From the NCBI GenBank assembly GCA_020860605.1, contig JAJBTZ010000035.1, positions 43,186-107,185 on the forward strand: a DNA stretch of 64,000 nucleotides. Direction: 5' to 3'. Under the pieces are notes generated by a model, which worked only from the letters and a program-made list of their open reading frames with translations, searched no databases and was not told where the DNA came from. Positions 1 to 8,291 of this stretch are shown one piece after another. Each line of letters starts with the position of its first letter. Position 1 is the first letter of the stretch. A program made the translations under genes and the position numbers. The DNA is from Ruminococcus sp. Its GTDB lineage: Bacteria > Bacillota > Clostridia > Oscillospirales > Ruminococcaceae.

Positions 1-64
1 AGCCGGTGTCAATACCAAACCGCCATCTTTGGATATTTTGCCGAATCGAACATCAAATATTTGC

Positions 65-90
65 AAAAAAGGCGACATAAAGCCGCCTTT
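65..90 (-). terminator. Rho-independent terminator after the toxin-antitoxin pair
   Basis: Read on the minus strand, a 7-bp stem AAAGGCG/CGCCTTT closes a 9-nt loop and runs into a short T tract. It lies about 35 bp beyond the toxin stop codon, so it is the natural end of that operon. Confidence 0.6.
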
Positions 91-125
91 GATTGGGAAA
101 ATGAATTTTCTGAAATGTGAATCCT

Positions 126-521
126 TCATGTTGTGAAGAACGAATTGTAAAAATCCGCCACCGTTGATATACACTTGTCCTCAGGATAGTGCTTGATATT
201 GCCTGTTACCAACGTAGCGTTGCAGAACTTCGCCACTTCATAAAACTTGCGATCCGACTCGTCAGTGAACTTCACATTTGGCAATGGCTTCGCTATAACT
301 GAGATTCCAGAAAGCGTCAGCTCCTCGAGCAGCCAGTCGACCTGCCACTTGTCAAAGCCAAACTTCGGCCTCGACAGAACCGAACGATACTCCTCTAAAA
401 GCCGATAGTCATAGCACATCTTGAAACGTCCTGCCAGAGTTGCGGAAACTATTGCCGAAGGCTTGCTTCCCTGCGACCAGAGAGCCGAAACAAGGACGTT
501 AGTATCAAGTACAACAAACAC
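126..521 (-). CDS. PIN-domain toxin of a type II toxin-antitoxin module (PIN_3-like)
   Basis: A 131-residue protein that fills a single PIN domain, the fold of Mg-dependent RNases such as VapC. Visible acidic residues are Asp6 in the opening DTN motif, Glu44 in EEYRSVL and Asp90 in DESDRKF, followed by TGN (106-108), the pattern of the PIN_3 branch. The start codon is GTG, 4 bp after the antitoxin stop, with GGGA just upstream, so the two are translated as a coupled pair. The likely role is RNA cleavage when the labile antitoxin is lost; this is inferred from the family. The RNA target is unknown. Confidence 0.85.
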   Translation of the reverse strand: MFVVLDTNVLVSALWSQGSKPSAIVSATLAGRFKMCYDYRLLEEYRSVLSRPKFGFDKWQVDWLLEELTLSGISVIAKPLPNVKFTDESDRKFYEVAKFCNATLVTGNIKHYPEDKCISTVADFYNSFFTT

Positions 522-525
522 TTCC

Positions 526-801
526 CTATTCTCCCCTTCTTGCAGCCTGAATTTCAGCCTCTATTTCCTCATCAGACATATATCCGGCAGCTGCTGCCTG
601 AGATCGCATACTGTTGAACGCAATCATGGCTTTTGCCTGGCGGACAGCCTGAAGCATTAAATCGAGATTATCTCCAGAAACGTCCATCATCAATGCAGCT
701 GGCTTGCCGTTATTAGTGATGACAACTTCGTTGCCATGGGCAAGATTATCCCACATGCTCTTCGATTCGGTCCTCAGATCTCTTACAGAATAGAAATTCA
801 T
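526..801 (-). CDS. Antitoxin of the Phd/YefM family
   Basis: A 91-residue protein starting MNFYSVRDLR, the Phd/YefM N-terminal pattern, followed by a segment with NNGKPAALMM typical of the dimeric DNA-binding fold. The acidic, Ala-rich C-terminal third (about 60-91) is the expected toxin-neutralising tail. It precedes the PIN toxin in one operon, the usual antitoxin-first order. A Phd-type antitoxin with a PIN toxin is a known mixed pairing. Autorepression at the promoter just upstream is likely from family behaviour. The start has a strong AAGGAGGTG ribosome binding site. Confidence 0.85.
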   Translation of the reverse strand: MNFYSVRDLRTESKSMWDNLAHGNEVVITNNGKPAALMMDVSGDNLDLMLQAVRQAKAMIAFNSMRSQAAAAGYMSDEEIEAEIQAARRGE

Positions 802-833
802 CTACAGCACCTCCTTGGTGTTCTTTCAATATC

Positions 834-862
834 AGTATACACCATCGTGTCCATTTTGTCAA
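834..862 (-). promoter_or_regulatory. Sigma-A promoter of the toxin-antitoxin operon
   Basis: On the minus strand a perfect -35 TTGACA and a -10 TATACT are separated by 17 bp, ending about 30 bp before the antitoxin start. A TGTCA-N9-TGACA inverted repeat overlaps the -35 box and is a candidate antitoxin operator. Confidence 0.75.
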
Positions 863-884
863 CATGTTTGTGACACAAAATATA

Positions 885-908
885 AAGCCGAGCAGAAGCT
901 CGGCTTTG
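885..908. terminator. Bidirectional hairpin terminator between yitT-like and antitoxin genes
   Basis: A 10-bp perfect stem AAAGCCGAGC/GCTCGGCTTT with a 4-nt loop and T-rich flanks. It sits 8 bp beyond the stop of the minus-strand YitT-family gene, so it most likely ends that transcript. Confidence 0.65.
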
Positions 909-915
909 TTTCTGG

Positions 916-1821
916 TTATTCATCAACAGCCTCTGGCACCTTGCGTCTTGACTTGAAATACCCCACCGTTCCCGACACGGTTGACATGGTGGCGAAAGAG
1001 CCGGGGTATTTTTCGATTATATTCTTGAGGGAGACCATCTGGTCCTTGTTGACTACGCAGATGAGGACGCTGCGGCCTTCGTGGGTGTAGCCTCCTCTGC
1101 CTTCGACGATTGTGGCGGAGTGGCCGAGCTTCGTGATTATTTCCTCGGAAATTTCCTTCGGGGAGTTGGTGATGATCTCAAATCTTATCGCCTCACGGTT
1201 GCCCTTGAGGATTCGGTCGCTCAAGGTGCTCGAGAAGTAGCTATAGACGATGCAGAGGAGCACGGGCTCGATCTTATAATCATAGACGAAGTAGGAGGAG
1301 ATCGCGACGACGGTGTTCAGGGCAAACATTACCCATGCAAGATTATAGGAAGGATGCTTCTTATGGATGATGACAGCGATGAGGTCGGTTCCTCCTGAGC
1401 AGCAGTTCGACATCATCGCGTACCCTAAGATTCCGCCGTTTAAGATTCCCGAAACGACTGGGCCTAAGATGGTGCTCGTGCCTGTGTCGGTCTGGTAAAC
1501 AAATCTTGAAAGGTCGACATAAGACGACTGCAGGACGATCAGCATTACCGAGAAAGTAGATATGTAGACAAGAGTCCGAACGGCGAACTGCTTGTCGACA
1601 TAGAAGAATACTATTATTATAAGCGGGATGTTGATGAGGAGTGAAAGATATCCTACGTTGATGCCCAGAACGTACTGGATCATGGTTGCAATACCGTTGA
1701 CTCCCGACGGTGCGAAGCTGTTCGGGAAGATAAACAGGACATAGACCAATGCACAGGCGCTTGCCAACAAGGCTATAAAGACGTAGCTCCAGATTTTTCT
1801 CAAAACTGTGACGAATGACAT
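916..1821 (-). CDS. YitT family membrane protein with C-terminal DUF2179 domain
   Basis: A 301-residue protein. The first 200 or so residues contain about five hydrophobic segments, including the family-like stretches FAPSGVNGIATMIQYVLG and SNCCSGGTDLIAVIIHKK. The last 85 residues form a soluble DUF2179-type domain with EGRGGYTHEGRSVL. This two-part architecture is that of YitT/YebE-type inner-membrane proteins, widespread in Firmicutes and without a settled function; transport has been suggested. It follows the acyltransferase gene by 15 bp and is probably cotranscribed with it. Confidence 0.85.
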   Translation of the reverse strand: MSFVTVLRKIWSYVFIALLASACALVYVLFIFPNSFAPSGVNGIATMIQYVLGINVGYLSLLINIPLIIIVFFYVDKQFAVRTLVYISTFSVMLIVLQSSYVDLSRFVYQTDTGTSTILGPVVSGILNGGILGYAMMSNCCSGGTDLIAVIIHKKHPSYNLAWVMFALNTVVAISSYFVYDYKIEPVLLCIVYSYFSSTLSDRILKGNREAIRFEIITNSPKEISEEIITKLGHSATIVEGRGGYTHEGRSVLICVVNKDQMVSLKNIIEKYPGSFATMSTVSGTVGYFKSRRKVPEAVDE

Positions 1822-1836
1822 TTTAATCTGCCTTTC

Positions 1837-3009
1837 TTATTTGCCGACTGTGTCGATAATATTTACGTATTTGACGATCCTGCGTTTGTCAGGAGGGATC
1901 AAATAGAATAGACGTTTATTGTAATAGAGATTGAACCAGCCCATCGGGGTGTAGGGTGCACCGCCGATGTCGGGTGTCTTCTTGTGGAGCTCGACCGGCT
2001 CGCCATAGACGGTGCCGACGAGGTCAAGATTCTCGCGATCGACCCTCAGGTGGGACTCGCCTGCCTCAAGATTCATGTGGCCATGCTTGTTTACGGCACC
2101 AATTTTGATGTCGTCCTCCATGACGATGCCGGGCTCGAGCTGGCTCCTTTGGAGATAGTACCACTCGTTGACCGTGTGGACGATGTCGTTATCAAATCTA
2201 TAGTCGTCCGAAAGAGTGGTTCTGAAGCCACATGCTTCGCAGTGGATTTCGTTGCCAGAGGCTTTCAAGTGGAACTCTTCGCCACAGCTGGGGCACTTAT
2301 ATAAGATACTGTCGAGGCCTTCGGCGGTTTTACTGGTTTTATAGCGGTGGCCCGCCATCGCCTGCTCGTCATCGTGCCAGATGGCAGCGTCGATTCTTTC
2401 GGAGAGCTCAGCCACTGAGAGACTTGTGACCTCTTCGGCGGTGAAGAGTCTGGCGGTTTCGACCTTGATGTCGCCCTTGCGGTATTTTTTGCCCCACTTT
2501 GGGAAGACAAGTGCCGAGCCGTTGCCGGCAATCGTGTAGACTGGGATTCCGAGCTTCTTCACGAGCTCAGGCGTGCCCTTCGTGACTTTCTGAGAGTGTG
2601 CCACACCGTTCAGCCTGCCTTCGGGGAAGAGAACGATTATGTTGCCCTCGTTCTTGGCTCGAAGTACTCCTCGAATAGTGCCGGTGTCGGGGCAGAACAT
2701 CTTCTTTGTGACGGTGTGGCCGAACATGCGGATTATCTCTCCGATCCCTGGGGAGAACATGAAATGCTCGCTCAGTACGAAAGTAGGTCGGTGAGGAAGA
2801 AGCGTCAGGCCAACGATTATGTGGTCTTTAAGCGAAATATGTGGCGCCAATATCAGTGCCGGGCCCTCGATGCCCTTGATGCCTGAGCGGTCGATGGTCA
2901 TGTGGATGCCCTTCAGTTTGAAGATGAGGGCGGAAATGTACAGATATATATGGTATATAATGGGAGTTGGTCTTCCCTGCTTCTTAGAATTATTTTTTCC
3001 AGACGGCAT
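1837..3009 (-). CDS. PlsC-like 1-acyl-glycerol-3-phosphate acyltransferase with zinc ribbon
   Basis: A 390-residue protein. The N-terminal 230 residues carry the acyltransferase signature: HISLKD (the HX4D catalytic motif, about residue 57) and FPEGRLN further on, so it probably acylates lysophosphatidate or a related lipid at the membrane face. After it comes a zinc ribbon, CPSCGEEF...CEACGF (about 240-265), and a C-terminal domain of about 120 residues that I do not recognise. The family is usually about 240 residues, so the extra half is notable. It is the first gene of a two-gene operon with the YitT-type gene. Confidence 0.75.
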   Translation of the reverse strand: MPSGKNNSKKQGRPTPIIYHIYLYISALIFKLKGIHMTIDRSGIKGIEGPALILAPHISLKDHIIVGLTLLPHRPTFVLSEHFMFSPGIGEIIRMFGHTVTKKMFCPDTGTIRGVLRAKNEGNIIVLFPEGRLNGVAHSQKVTKGTPELVKKLGIPVYTIAGNGSALVFPKWGKKYRKGDIKVETARLFTAEEVTSLSVAELSERIDAAIWHDDEQAMAGHRYKTSKTAEGLDSILYKCPSCGEEFHLKASGNEIHCEACGFRTTLSDDYRFDNDIVHTVNEWYYLQRSQLEPGIVMEDDIKIGAVNKHGHMNLEAGESHLRVDRENLDLVGTVYGEPVELHKKTPDIGGAPYTPMGWFNLYYNKRLFYLIPPDKRRIVKYVNIIDTVGK

Positions 3010-3082
3010 TTTTATTTTTCCACCACCAACAATTGTCTTTCGGTGAAAGACACTTATATATTAAATGTCCTTCCAGTAAACT

Positions 3083-3111
3083 ATTGTAGCATATAATAAT
3101 CAAAATAGCAA
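3083..3111 (-). promoter_or_regulatory. Promoter of the acyltransferase-yitT operon
   Basis: Minus-strand TTGCTA and TACAAT boxes separated by exactly 17 bp lie 74 bp before the acyltransferase start codon. Confidence 0.6.
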
Positions 3112-3156
3112 CAGGATTTTGCACGCTTTTTGGTAAAATTTAAAACGGTTCTGAAC

Positions 3157-3185
3157 TTGACACTTTGGACTTAACATGATATAAT
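3157..3185 (+). promoter_or_regulatory. Consensus promoter of the glutamate synthase operon
   Basis: Perfect TTGACA and TATAAT boxes with a 17-bp spacer. Transcription should start near 3192, immediately before the hairpin leader. A perfect consensus promoter suggests that control is exerted after initiation. Confidence 0.85.
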
Positions 3186-3194
3186 TTTTCGTAA

Positions 3195-3256
3195 TGAGCA
3201 AAGGCGTTCATAGAGGGGATAGTCTGCCCTTTTTGAGGTAACGCCTTTGTTTTTTT
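3195..3256 (+). promoter_or_regulatory. Leader attenuator with tandem ANTAR-type hexaloop hairpins
   Basis: The leader holds an intrinsic terminator: stem AAAGGCGTT (3200-3208) with AACGCCTTT (3240-3248), then T7 (3250-3256). Two small hairpins overlap it. P1 pairs TGAGC (3195-3199) with GTTCA (3206-3210) around the hexaloop AAAGGC. P2 pairs AGGG (3214-3217) with CCCT (3227-3230), with a G-U pair and a bulged G, around the hexaloop ATAGTC. Both loops have A at position 1 and G at position 4, the published ANTAR RNA signature. P1 occupies the 5' arm of the terminator, so the two folds exclude each other. The same operon encodes an ANTAR protein at 9546. Confidence 0.7.
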
Positions 3257-3277
3257 CTTATGAAAGGAAGAGAAGTC

Positions 3278-4369
3278 ATGAAGTTGGAAGGTCAGGTACG
3301 CATACCTTCGGGCTGTGCAATATCCGCCGTTATCTCGCGAGACGGCAGAAAGATGAGCGGTGACGCCATTATCAAGAGCATGATACCGATGCACGACCGC
3401 TCAAACGGTTTAGGAGGCGGATTCGCAGCATACGGTATTTATCCGGAATATAAGGAATTCTACGCTTTGCACATTTTCTACAACGACAATAACGTCAGGA
3501 TGGAATGCGAGAATCTCTTAAAAGACGGGTTCGAGATTATCAAATCGGAGAGCATCCCCATAAGAAAGACTCCGAAAATCACCGATGTTCCGCTTATCTG
3601 GAGATACTTCGTGGCTCCGATGTCGTCGGTATTATCAAGACTCCATGTTGACGAGAAAGAATATGTTGCCGAAACGGTCATGAAGATCAATTCCCAGATT
3701 AACGGTGCCTACGTCTTCTCGTCAGGCAAGAATATGGGAGTTTTCAAGGCGGTTGGATACCCTGAGGATGTCGGTTATTTCTATAGATTGGATGAATACG
3801 AGGGCTACTGCTGGACAGCTCACGGAAGATATCCTACTAACACCCCTGGCTGGTGGGGAGGCGCTCACCCGTTTGCTCTACTCGATTACACTATCGTCCA
3901 CAACGGCGAGATTTCCTCTTACGATGCAAACCGTCGATATATCGAGATGTACGGCTACAAGTGCACTCTTCAGACTGATACCGAGGTTATAACATATATT
4001 GCGGATTATCTCTTAAGAAGGCAGGGCTTAACACTTGAGGAGACCGCTTCCGTCATCGCAGCTCCCTTCTGGTCGACTATCGAATCGAAGCCTGAGGAAG
4101 AGAGAAAGAAGCTGAGCTATCTTAGAACCGTTTACTCAAGCTTACTCGTCACTGGTCCCTTCTCGATAGTTCTCGGCTTCGAAGGCGGACTGATGGCGCT
4201 TAATGACAGATTAAAACTCCGCTCGATGGTCACGGCTGAGAAGGACGACCTGGTCTTCGTTGCGAGCGAGGAATCGGCGATAAGGGCGATTTGCCCGGAT
4301 GCTACGAATGTGTATGCACCCGCTGGCGGAGAGCCGGTTATTGTAAAAGTTAAGGAGGGGAAATACTGA
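3278..4369 (+). CDS. Glutamate synthase glutaminase subunit (class II GATase domain, split GltB type)
   Basis: A 363-residue stand-alone version of the N-terminal domain of the large glutamate synthase subunit. It hydrolyses glutamine and passes ammonia to the synthase subunit. Visible signatures are RYPTNTPGWWGGAHPF and HNGEIS (about residues 185-220). The catalytic cysteine should be an N-terminal residue, and the best candidate is Cys13 in SGCAISAVIS, which implies removal of a 12-residue propeptide as known for bacterial GltB and PurF. I chose the ATG at 3278 because AAAGGAAGAG lies 6-7 bp upstream; an in-frame ATG at 3260 is less well placed. The stop overlaps the next start (TGATG). Confidence 0.85.
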   Translation: MKLEGQVRIPSGCAISAVISRDGRKMSGDAIIKSMIPMHDRSNGLGGGFAAYGIYPEYKEFYALHIFYNDNNVRMECENLLKDGFEIIKSESIPIRKTPKITDVPLIWRYFVAPMSSVLSRLHVDEKEYVAETVMKINSQINGAYVFSSGKNMGVFKAVGYPEDVGYFYRLDEYEGYCWTAHGRYPTNTPGWWGGAHPFALLDYTIVHNGEISSYDANRRYIEMYGYKCTLQTDTEVITYIADYLLRRQGLTLEETASVIAAPFWSTIESKPEEERKKLSYLRTVYSSLLVTGPFSIVLGFEGGLMALNDRLKLRSMVTAEKDDLVFVASEESAIRAICPDATNVYAPAGGEPVIVKVKEGKY

Positions 4370-5874
4370 TGGCTATAAATTATGTAAACCCCGAATTTGA
4401 GGTAATAAGAAACCCCAATCGCTGCATAGCGTGCAGGGTCTGCGAGCGCCAGTGCTCAAACGGCGTCCACAGCTTTGACCCCGAAACGGGTACGATGATG
4501 GCAGATGAGACAAAGTGTGTCGACTGCCAGAGATGTGTGGCGCTTTGTCCTACAAGAGCGCTCAAGATTGTCAAGAACGAATGCCAGCTCCGTGAAAACG
4601 CCAACTGGCAGCAGGACACTATTTATGAAATCTACAAGCAGGCAGGAAGCGGAGGGGTCCTCCTCTCGTCAATGGGCAACCCAAAGCCTCTGCCAGTTTA
4701 CTGGGATAAGATTCTTATCAACGCTTCACAGGTCACAAATCCTCCTATCGACCCGTTAAGAGAGCCGATGGAGACGAAGGTCTTCTTAGGAAAGAAGCCC
4801 ACGAAGCCTGAGAGAAACCCTGATGGAAGCCTGAAGACAGACTTAGCTCCGCAGCTTGAGCTCACAATGCCGGTCATGTTCTCGGCGATGAGCTATGGCT
4901 CGATCAGCTACAACGCTCACGAGAGCCTTGCAAGGGCTGCTGAGGCCTTGGGAATCTACTACAACACCGGCGAAGGCGGACTCCACGAGGACTTCTACAA
5001 GTACGGTGCCAACACCATCGTTCAGGTTGCATCTGGACGCTTCGGAGTTCACGAGGATTACCTCAGCGCTGGCGCTGCAATCGAGATTAAGATGGGTCAG
5101 GGCGCTAAGCCCGGTATCGGTGGACACTTGCCTGGCAAGAAGATTGTCGGAGACGTTTCGAGGACGAGAATGATCCCAGAAGGCTCAGACGCCATCTCCC
5201 CTGCTCCTCACCACGATATTTACTCTATCGAGGATTTGAGGCAGCTGGTCTACTCCCTCAAGGAGGCGACACAGTATACTAAGCCAGTTATTGTAAAAGT
5301 AGCGGCTGTACATAATATCGCAGCTATCGCGAGCGGTATTGCAAGAAGTGGTGCCGACATAATCGCGATTGACGGCTTCAGAGGAGGAACCGGCGCTGCT
5401 CCGACAAGAATCAGAGACAACGTTGGTATTCCGATTGAGCTGGCGCTGGCTTCGGTTGACCAGAGGCTTCGCGATGAAGGCATCAGAAACAACGTCTCCC
5501 TCGTTGTCGGCGGTAGTATCCGTTCGGCTTCGGACGTTGTAAAGGCTGTGGCCCTCGGTGCTGATGCCTGCTATGTTGCGACTGCTGCACTTCTGGCGCT
5601 TGGATGCCACTTGTGCCGTACCTGCCACACTGGCAACTGCAACTGGGGAATTGCAACCCAGAAGCCGGAGCTCGTCAAGAGGCTCAACCCGGATATCGGC
5701 TCACAGAGGCTCATAAATCTCATGACCGCTTGGCGCCACGAGATCATGGAGCTCATGGGCGGTATGGGTATAAACTCGATTGAAGCGCTTCGAGGCAACA
5801 GAATGATGCTCAGAGGAATGGGTCTTAACGAAAAAGAGTTAGAGATACTTGGTATCTCTCATGCGGGAGAGTGA
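4369..5874 (+). CDS. Glutamate synthase FMN/iron-sulfur catalytic subunit (split GltB central domain)
   Basis: A 501-residue protein. It opens with two [4Fe-4S] ferredoxin motifs (CIACRVCERQC and CVDCQRCVALC, residues 18-62). Then follows the FMN-binding TIM barrel of glutamate synthase with AIDGFRGGTGAAPTR and VVGGSIRSASDVVKA, and a [3Fe-4S]-type cysteine set CHLCRTCHTGNC near residue 408. It makes glutamate from 2-oxoglutarate and ammonia using reduced cofactor. This archaeal-type arrangement has separate genes for glutaminase, synthase and GXGXG parts, all present here in order. Translationally coupled to the gene before it. Confidence 0.9.
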   Translation: MAINYVNPEFEVIRNPNRCIACRVCERQCSNGVHSFDPETGTMMADETKCVDCQRCVALCPTRALKIVKNECQLRENANWQQDTIYEIYKQAGSGGVLLSSMGNPKPLPVYWDKILINASQVTNPPIDPLREPMETKVFLGKKPTKPERNPDGSLKTDLAPQLELTMPVMFSAMSYGSISYNAHESLARAAEALGIYYNTGEGGLHEDFYKYGANTIVQVASGRFGVHEDYLSAGAAIEIKMGQGAKPGIGGHLPGKKIVGDVSRTRMIPEGSDAISPAPHHDIYSIEDLRQLVYSLKEATQYTKPVIVKVAAVHNIAAIASGIARSGADIIAIDGFRGGTGAAPTRIRDNVGIPIELALASVDQRLRDEGIRNNVSLVVGGSIRSASDVVKAVALGADACYVATAALLALGCHLCRTCHTGNCNWGIATQKPELVKRLNPDIGSQRLINLMTAWRHEIMELMGGMGINSIEALRGNRMMLRGMGLNEKELEILGISHAGE

Positions 5875-5879
5875 CGGAT

Positions 5880-6308
5880 ATGAAAAGAGTTTATGTTAAT
5901 GAAAAATGGTGCCTTGGGTGCCATCTCTGCGAGTATAACTGCGCTTTTGCAAACTCAGGGCTCACCAATATGGCGAAGCTGAAGGGTCAGAAGATTTACC
6001 CGAGAATAAGGGTTGAAGGCGACGACAAGATCACATTCGCAATCTCCTGCCGTCACTGCGAGGACCCCATCTGCATCAAGAGCTGCATTTCTGGAGCACT
6101 TTCAAAGACTCCTGACGGAATGGTCGAGATCGACAAAAACCGCTGTGTCGGGTGCCTCACCTGTGTCCTCGTCTGCCCGTATGGCGCTGTCATTCAGGAT
6201 GGCGACGGTGCGGTTCAGAAGTGTGAGCTTTGCTTAAAGAACTCTTCGGGCGCGCCTGCATGTGTTGCTGGCTGCCCGAACGGCGCTATAGTTTACGAAG
6301 AGAGGTGA
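5880..6308 (+). CDS. Polyferredoxin-like 4Fe-4S electron-transfer subunit
   Basis: A 142-residue protein of the HycB/CooF-like type with four cysteine groups: CLGCHLCEYNC, CRHCEDPICIKSC, CVGCLTCVLVC and CELC...CVAGC, enough for about four [4Fe-4S] clusters. It probably carries electrons between the FAD reductase encoded next and the synthase subunit. The ATG at 5880 is preferred over an overlapping GTG at 5871 because GGGAGAG is 8 bp ahead of it. It lies inside the glutamate synthase operon. Confidence 0.85.
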   Translation: MKRVYVNEKWCLGCHLCEYNCAFANSGLTNMAKLKGQKIYPRIRVEGDDKITFAISCRHCEDPICIKSCISGALSKTPDGMVEIDKNRCVGCLTCVLVCPYGAVIQDGDGAVQKCELCLKNSSGAPACVAGCPNGAIVYEER

Positions 6309-6313
6309 GCGAA

Positions 6314-7549
6314 ATGGCAAAGAAGTATGTTATCATCGGCAACGGCACCGCTGCTGTCGGCTGCATTGAGGGAATCCGTGCTCATGATAAGGATGGCTCA
6401 ATCACCGTTATTTCAGCTGAGAATCACCCCGCCTATTGTCGTCCGCTTATCTCCTACTACCTTGAGGGCAAGGCTGTTCCCGAAAGAATGAGCTATCGGC
6501 CTGATGATTTCTATGACAAGAACGGCGTAAAAGTCATCTACGGTGAGAGTGCTGCTAAAATAGATACTGCTGCGAAGGCTGTTGTTCTTGAAAGTGGCGA
6601 AAAAGTCCCGTATGACAGCGTCTGTGTTGCTGCTGGTTCGAGGCCGCTCGTTCCGCCTTTTGAAGGCTTGGACACAGTCCCCGTCAAGTTCCCGTTTATG
6701 ACTCTTGACGACGCTCAGGCTCTCGAGAATGCAATCACCGAAGAGAGCGACGTCTTCATCGTCGGTGCAGGTCTTATTGGCCTCAAGTGTGCTGAGGGGC
6801 TTTACGGAAGAGTGAAGTCGATCACCGTCTGCGATTTAGCGGACAGGGTTATGCCGAGTATCCTGGATGCCGAAACCGCAGAAATGATGAAAAAGCGTCT
6901 CGAAGACAATGGCTTGAAGCTGATGCTTTCGGACACCGCCACTAAATTCGACGGAAACGTCGCTTATATGAAGAGTGGCGCTGAAGTCAAGTTCGACGTT
7001 CTGGTGCTGGCAGTTGGCGTAAGAGCTAACATTTCGCTCGTCAAGGACGCTGGCGGAGATTGTGGAAGAGGCATCACTGTTGACAATCATATGGCGACGA
7101 GCCTCCCCAACATCTACGCTGCCGGCGACTGCACCGAGTCGGTGGACTATTCCTCTGGCAACGTAAAAGTCATGGCGATAATGCCGAACGCTTACATGCA
7201 GGGGCACTGTGCCGGAGAGAATATGGCGGGTGAAGCTGTCACATTCGACAACGGAATCCCCATGAATGCAATCGGGTTCTTCGGGCTCCATGTTATGAGT
7301 GCAGGAACTCCCGACGGAGAGCTCTATGAGGAGAAAACCAACTCGAGCATTAAGAAGCTCTTCACGAAGGACGACCGTCTTGTCGGGTTCATTTTAGCGG
7401 GCGATACGACCCGTGCCGGAATTTATACAAATTTGATAAGAAACGGTATTTCTCTTAGCTCTATTGACTTTGATACCATAAAAACAGCTCCAAATATCTT
7501 TTCTTTTGGTCAAGAATACTGTAGAAATTCTCTTGGAGGTGTGGTATAA
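6314..7549 (+). CDS. FAD-dependent NAD(P)H oxidoreductase of the glutamate synthase operon
   Basis: A 411-residue flavoprotein of the NADH:rubredoxin/nitrite reductase-like class. An FAD-binding Rossmann motif opens the protein (VIIGNGTAAVG), an NAD-binding motif follows near residue 155 (FIVGAGLIGLKCAEG), and YAAGDCTE near residue 275 is the second FAD contact. By position it most likely replaces GltD, taking electrons from NAD(P)H and feeding the ferredoxin subunit. I chose the ATG at 6314, preceded by AGAGGTGAG, rather than upstream starts inside the ferredoxin gene. Confidence 0.85.
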   Translation: MAKKYVIIGNGTAAVGCIEGIRAHDKDGSITVISAENHPAYCRPLISYYLEGKAVPERMSYRPDDFYDKNGVKVIYGESAAKIDTAAKAVVLESGEKVPYDSVCVAAGSRPLVPPFEGLDTVPVKFPFMTLDDAQALENAITEESDVFIVGAGLIGLKCAEGLYGRVKSITVCDLADRVMPSILDAETAEMMKKRLEDNGLKLMLSDTATKFDGNVAYMKSGAEVKFDVLVLAVGVRANISLVKDAGGDCGRGITVDNHMATSLPNIYAAGDCTESVDYSSGNVKVMAIMPNAYMQGHCAGENMAGEAVTFDNGIPMNAIGFFGLHVMSAGTPDGELYEEKTNSSIKKLFTKDDRLVGFILAGDTTRAGIYTNLIRNGISLSSIDFDTIKTAPNIFSFGQEYCRNSLGGVV

Positions 7550-7550
7550 T

Positions 7551-8267
7551 ATGTTGATAGATGTTTCAGGCTTGGGATTCAGCGAGATTAACTCATTGAT
7601 AAGAACTCAGGGCGAGAGCTGTCACCTCACGGGGTGCTTGAGCCAGAGGTTCATCGGTGCCGGTATGTCATATCGCGAAATCACGATTGACGGAACTCCC
7701 GGTAACGCTCTTGGAGCGTATCTCAACGGCGGTGAAATCACCGTCAACGGTAATGCTCAGGACGCTGTTGGCGACACCATGAACGATGGCAAGATCATCA
7801 TCCACGGTCACGTTGGCGACGCTGTTGGCTATGCAATGCGTGGCGGAGAGATTTACGTCAGAGACAGCGCTGGCTATCGCGCAGGAATCCATATGAAGCA
7901 GTATAAAGAAAAGCGACCGATCATGGTTATCGGTGGCAGGGCAGGAAGCTTCTTGGGCGAATATCAGGCTGGTGGCCTCATAATCGTCTTAGGGCTTAAC
8001 AAGGGCGATTATCCGATTGTCGGAAACTTCCCGGGTACGGGAATGCATGGCGGAAAGCTGTTCTTAAGGACTGCTGAAGGCCTCAAGTTCCCGGCACAGG
8101 TCAATGTAAACGAAGCCAGTGACGAAGACATGGCGGAGATTATGCCGTACTTAAAGAACTACTGCACCTACTTTGGTGCAGACCTGATGGAGATCTTAAA
8201 CTCCAAGTTCACGGTTGTAACTCCCAACTCGAAGAATCCGTACAGACAGATGTACGTCAACAACTGA
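7551..8267 (+). CDS. Glutamate synthase GXGXG-domain subunit (split GltB C-terminal domain)
   Basis: A 238-residue protein made of the right-handed beta-helix of glutamate synthase, with repeated glycine turns such as GNALGAYLNGG, GDAVGYAMRGG and GTGMHGGKLFLRT. In single-chain GltB this region is structural and positions the ammonia tunnel. Start at 7551, 1 bp after the previous stop, with GGAGGT at 7536-7541. With its upstream neighbours it reconstitutes a complete glutamate synthase from separate chains. Confidence 0.88.
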   Translation: MLIDVSGLGFSEINSLIRTQGESCHLTGCLSQRFIGAGMSYREITIDGTPGNALGAYLNGGEITVNGNAQDAVGDTMNDGKIIIHGHVGDAVGYAMRGGEIYVRDSAGYRAGIHMKQYKEKRPIMVIGGRAGSFLGEYQAGGLIIVLGLNKGDYPIVGNFPGTGMHGGKLFLRTAEGLKFPAQVNVNEASDEDMAEIMPYLKNYCTYFGADLMEILNSKFTVVTPNSKNPYRQMYVNN

Positions 8268-8291
8268 TCAAGGCATAAAGGACGGTGCAAA

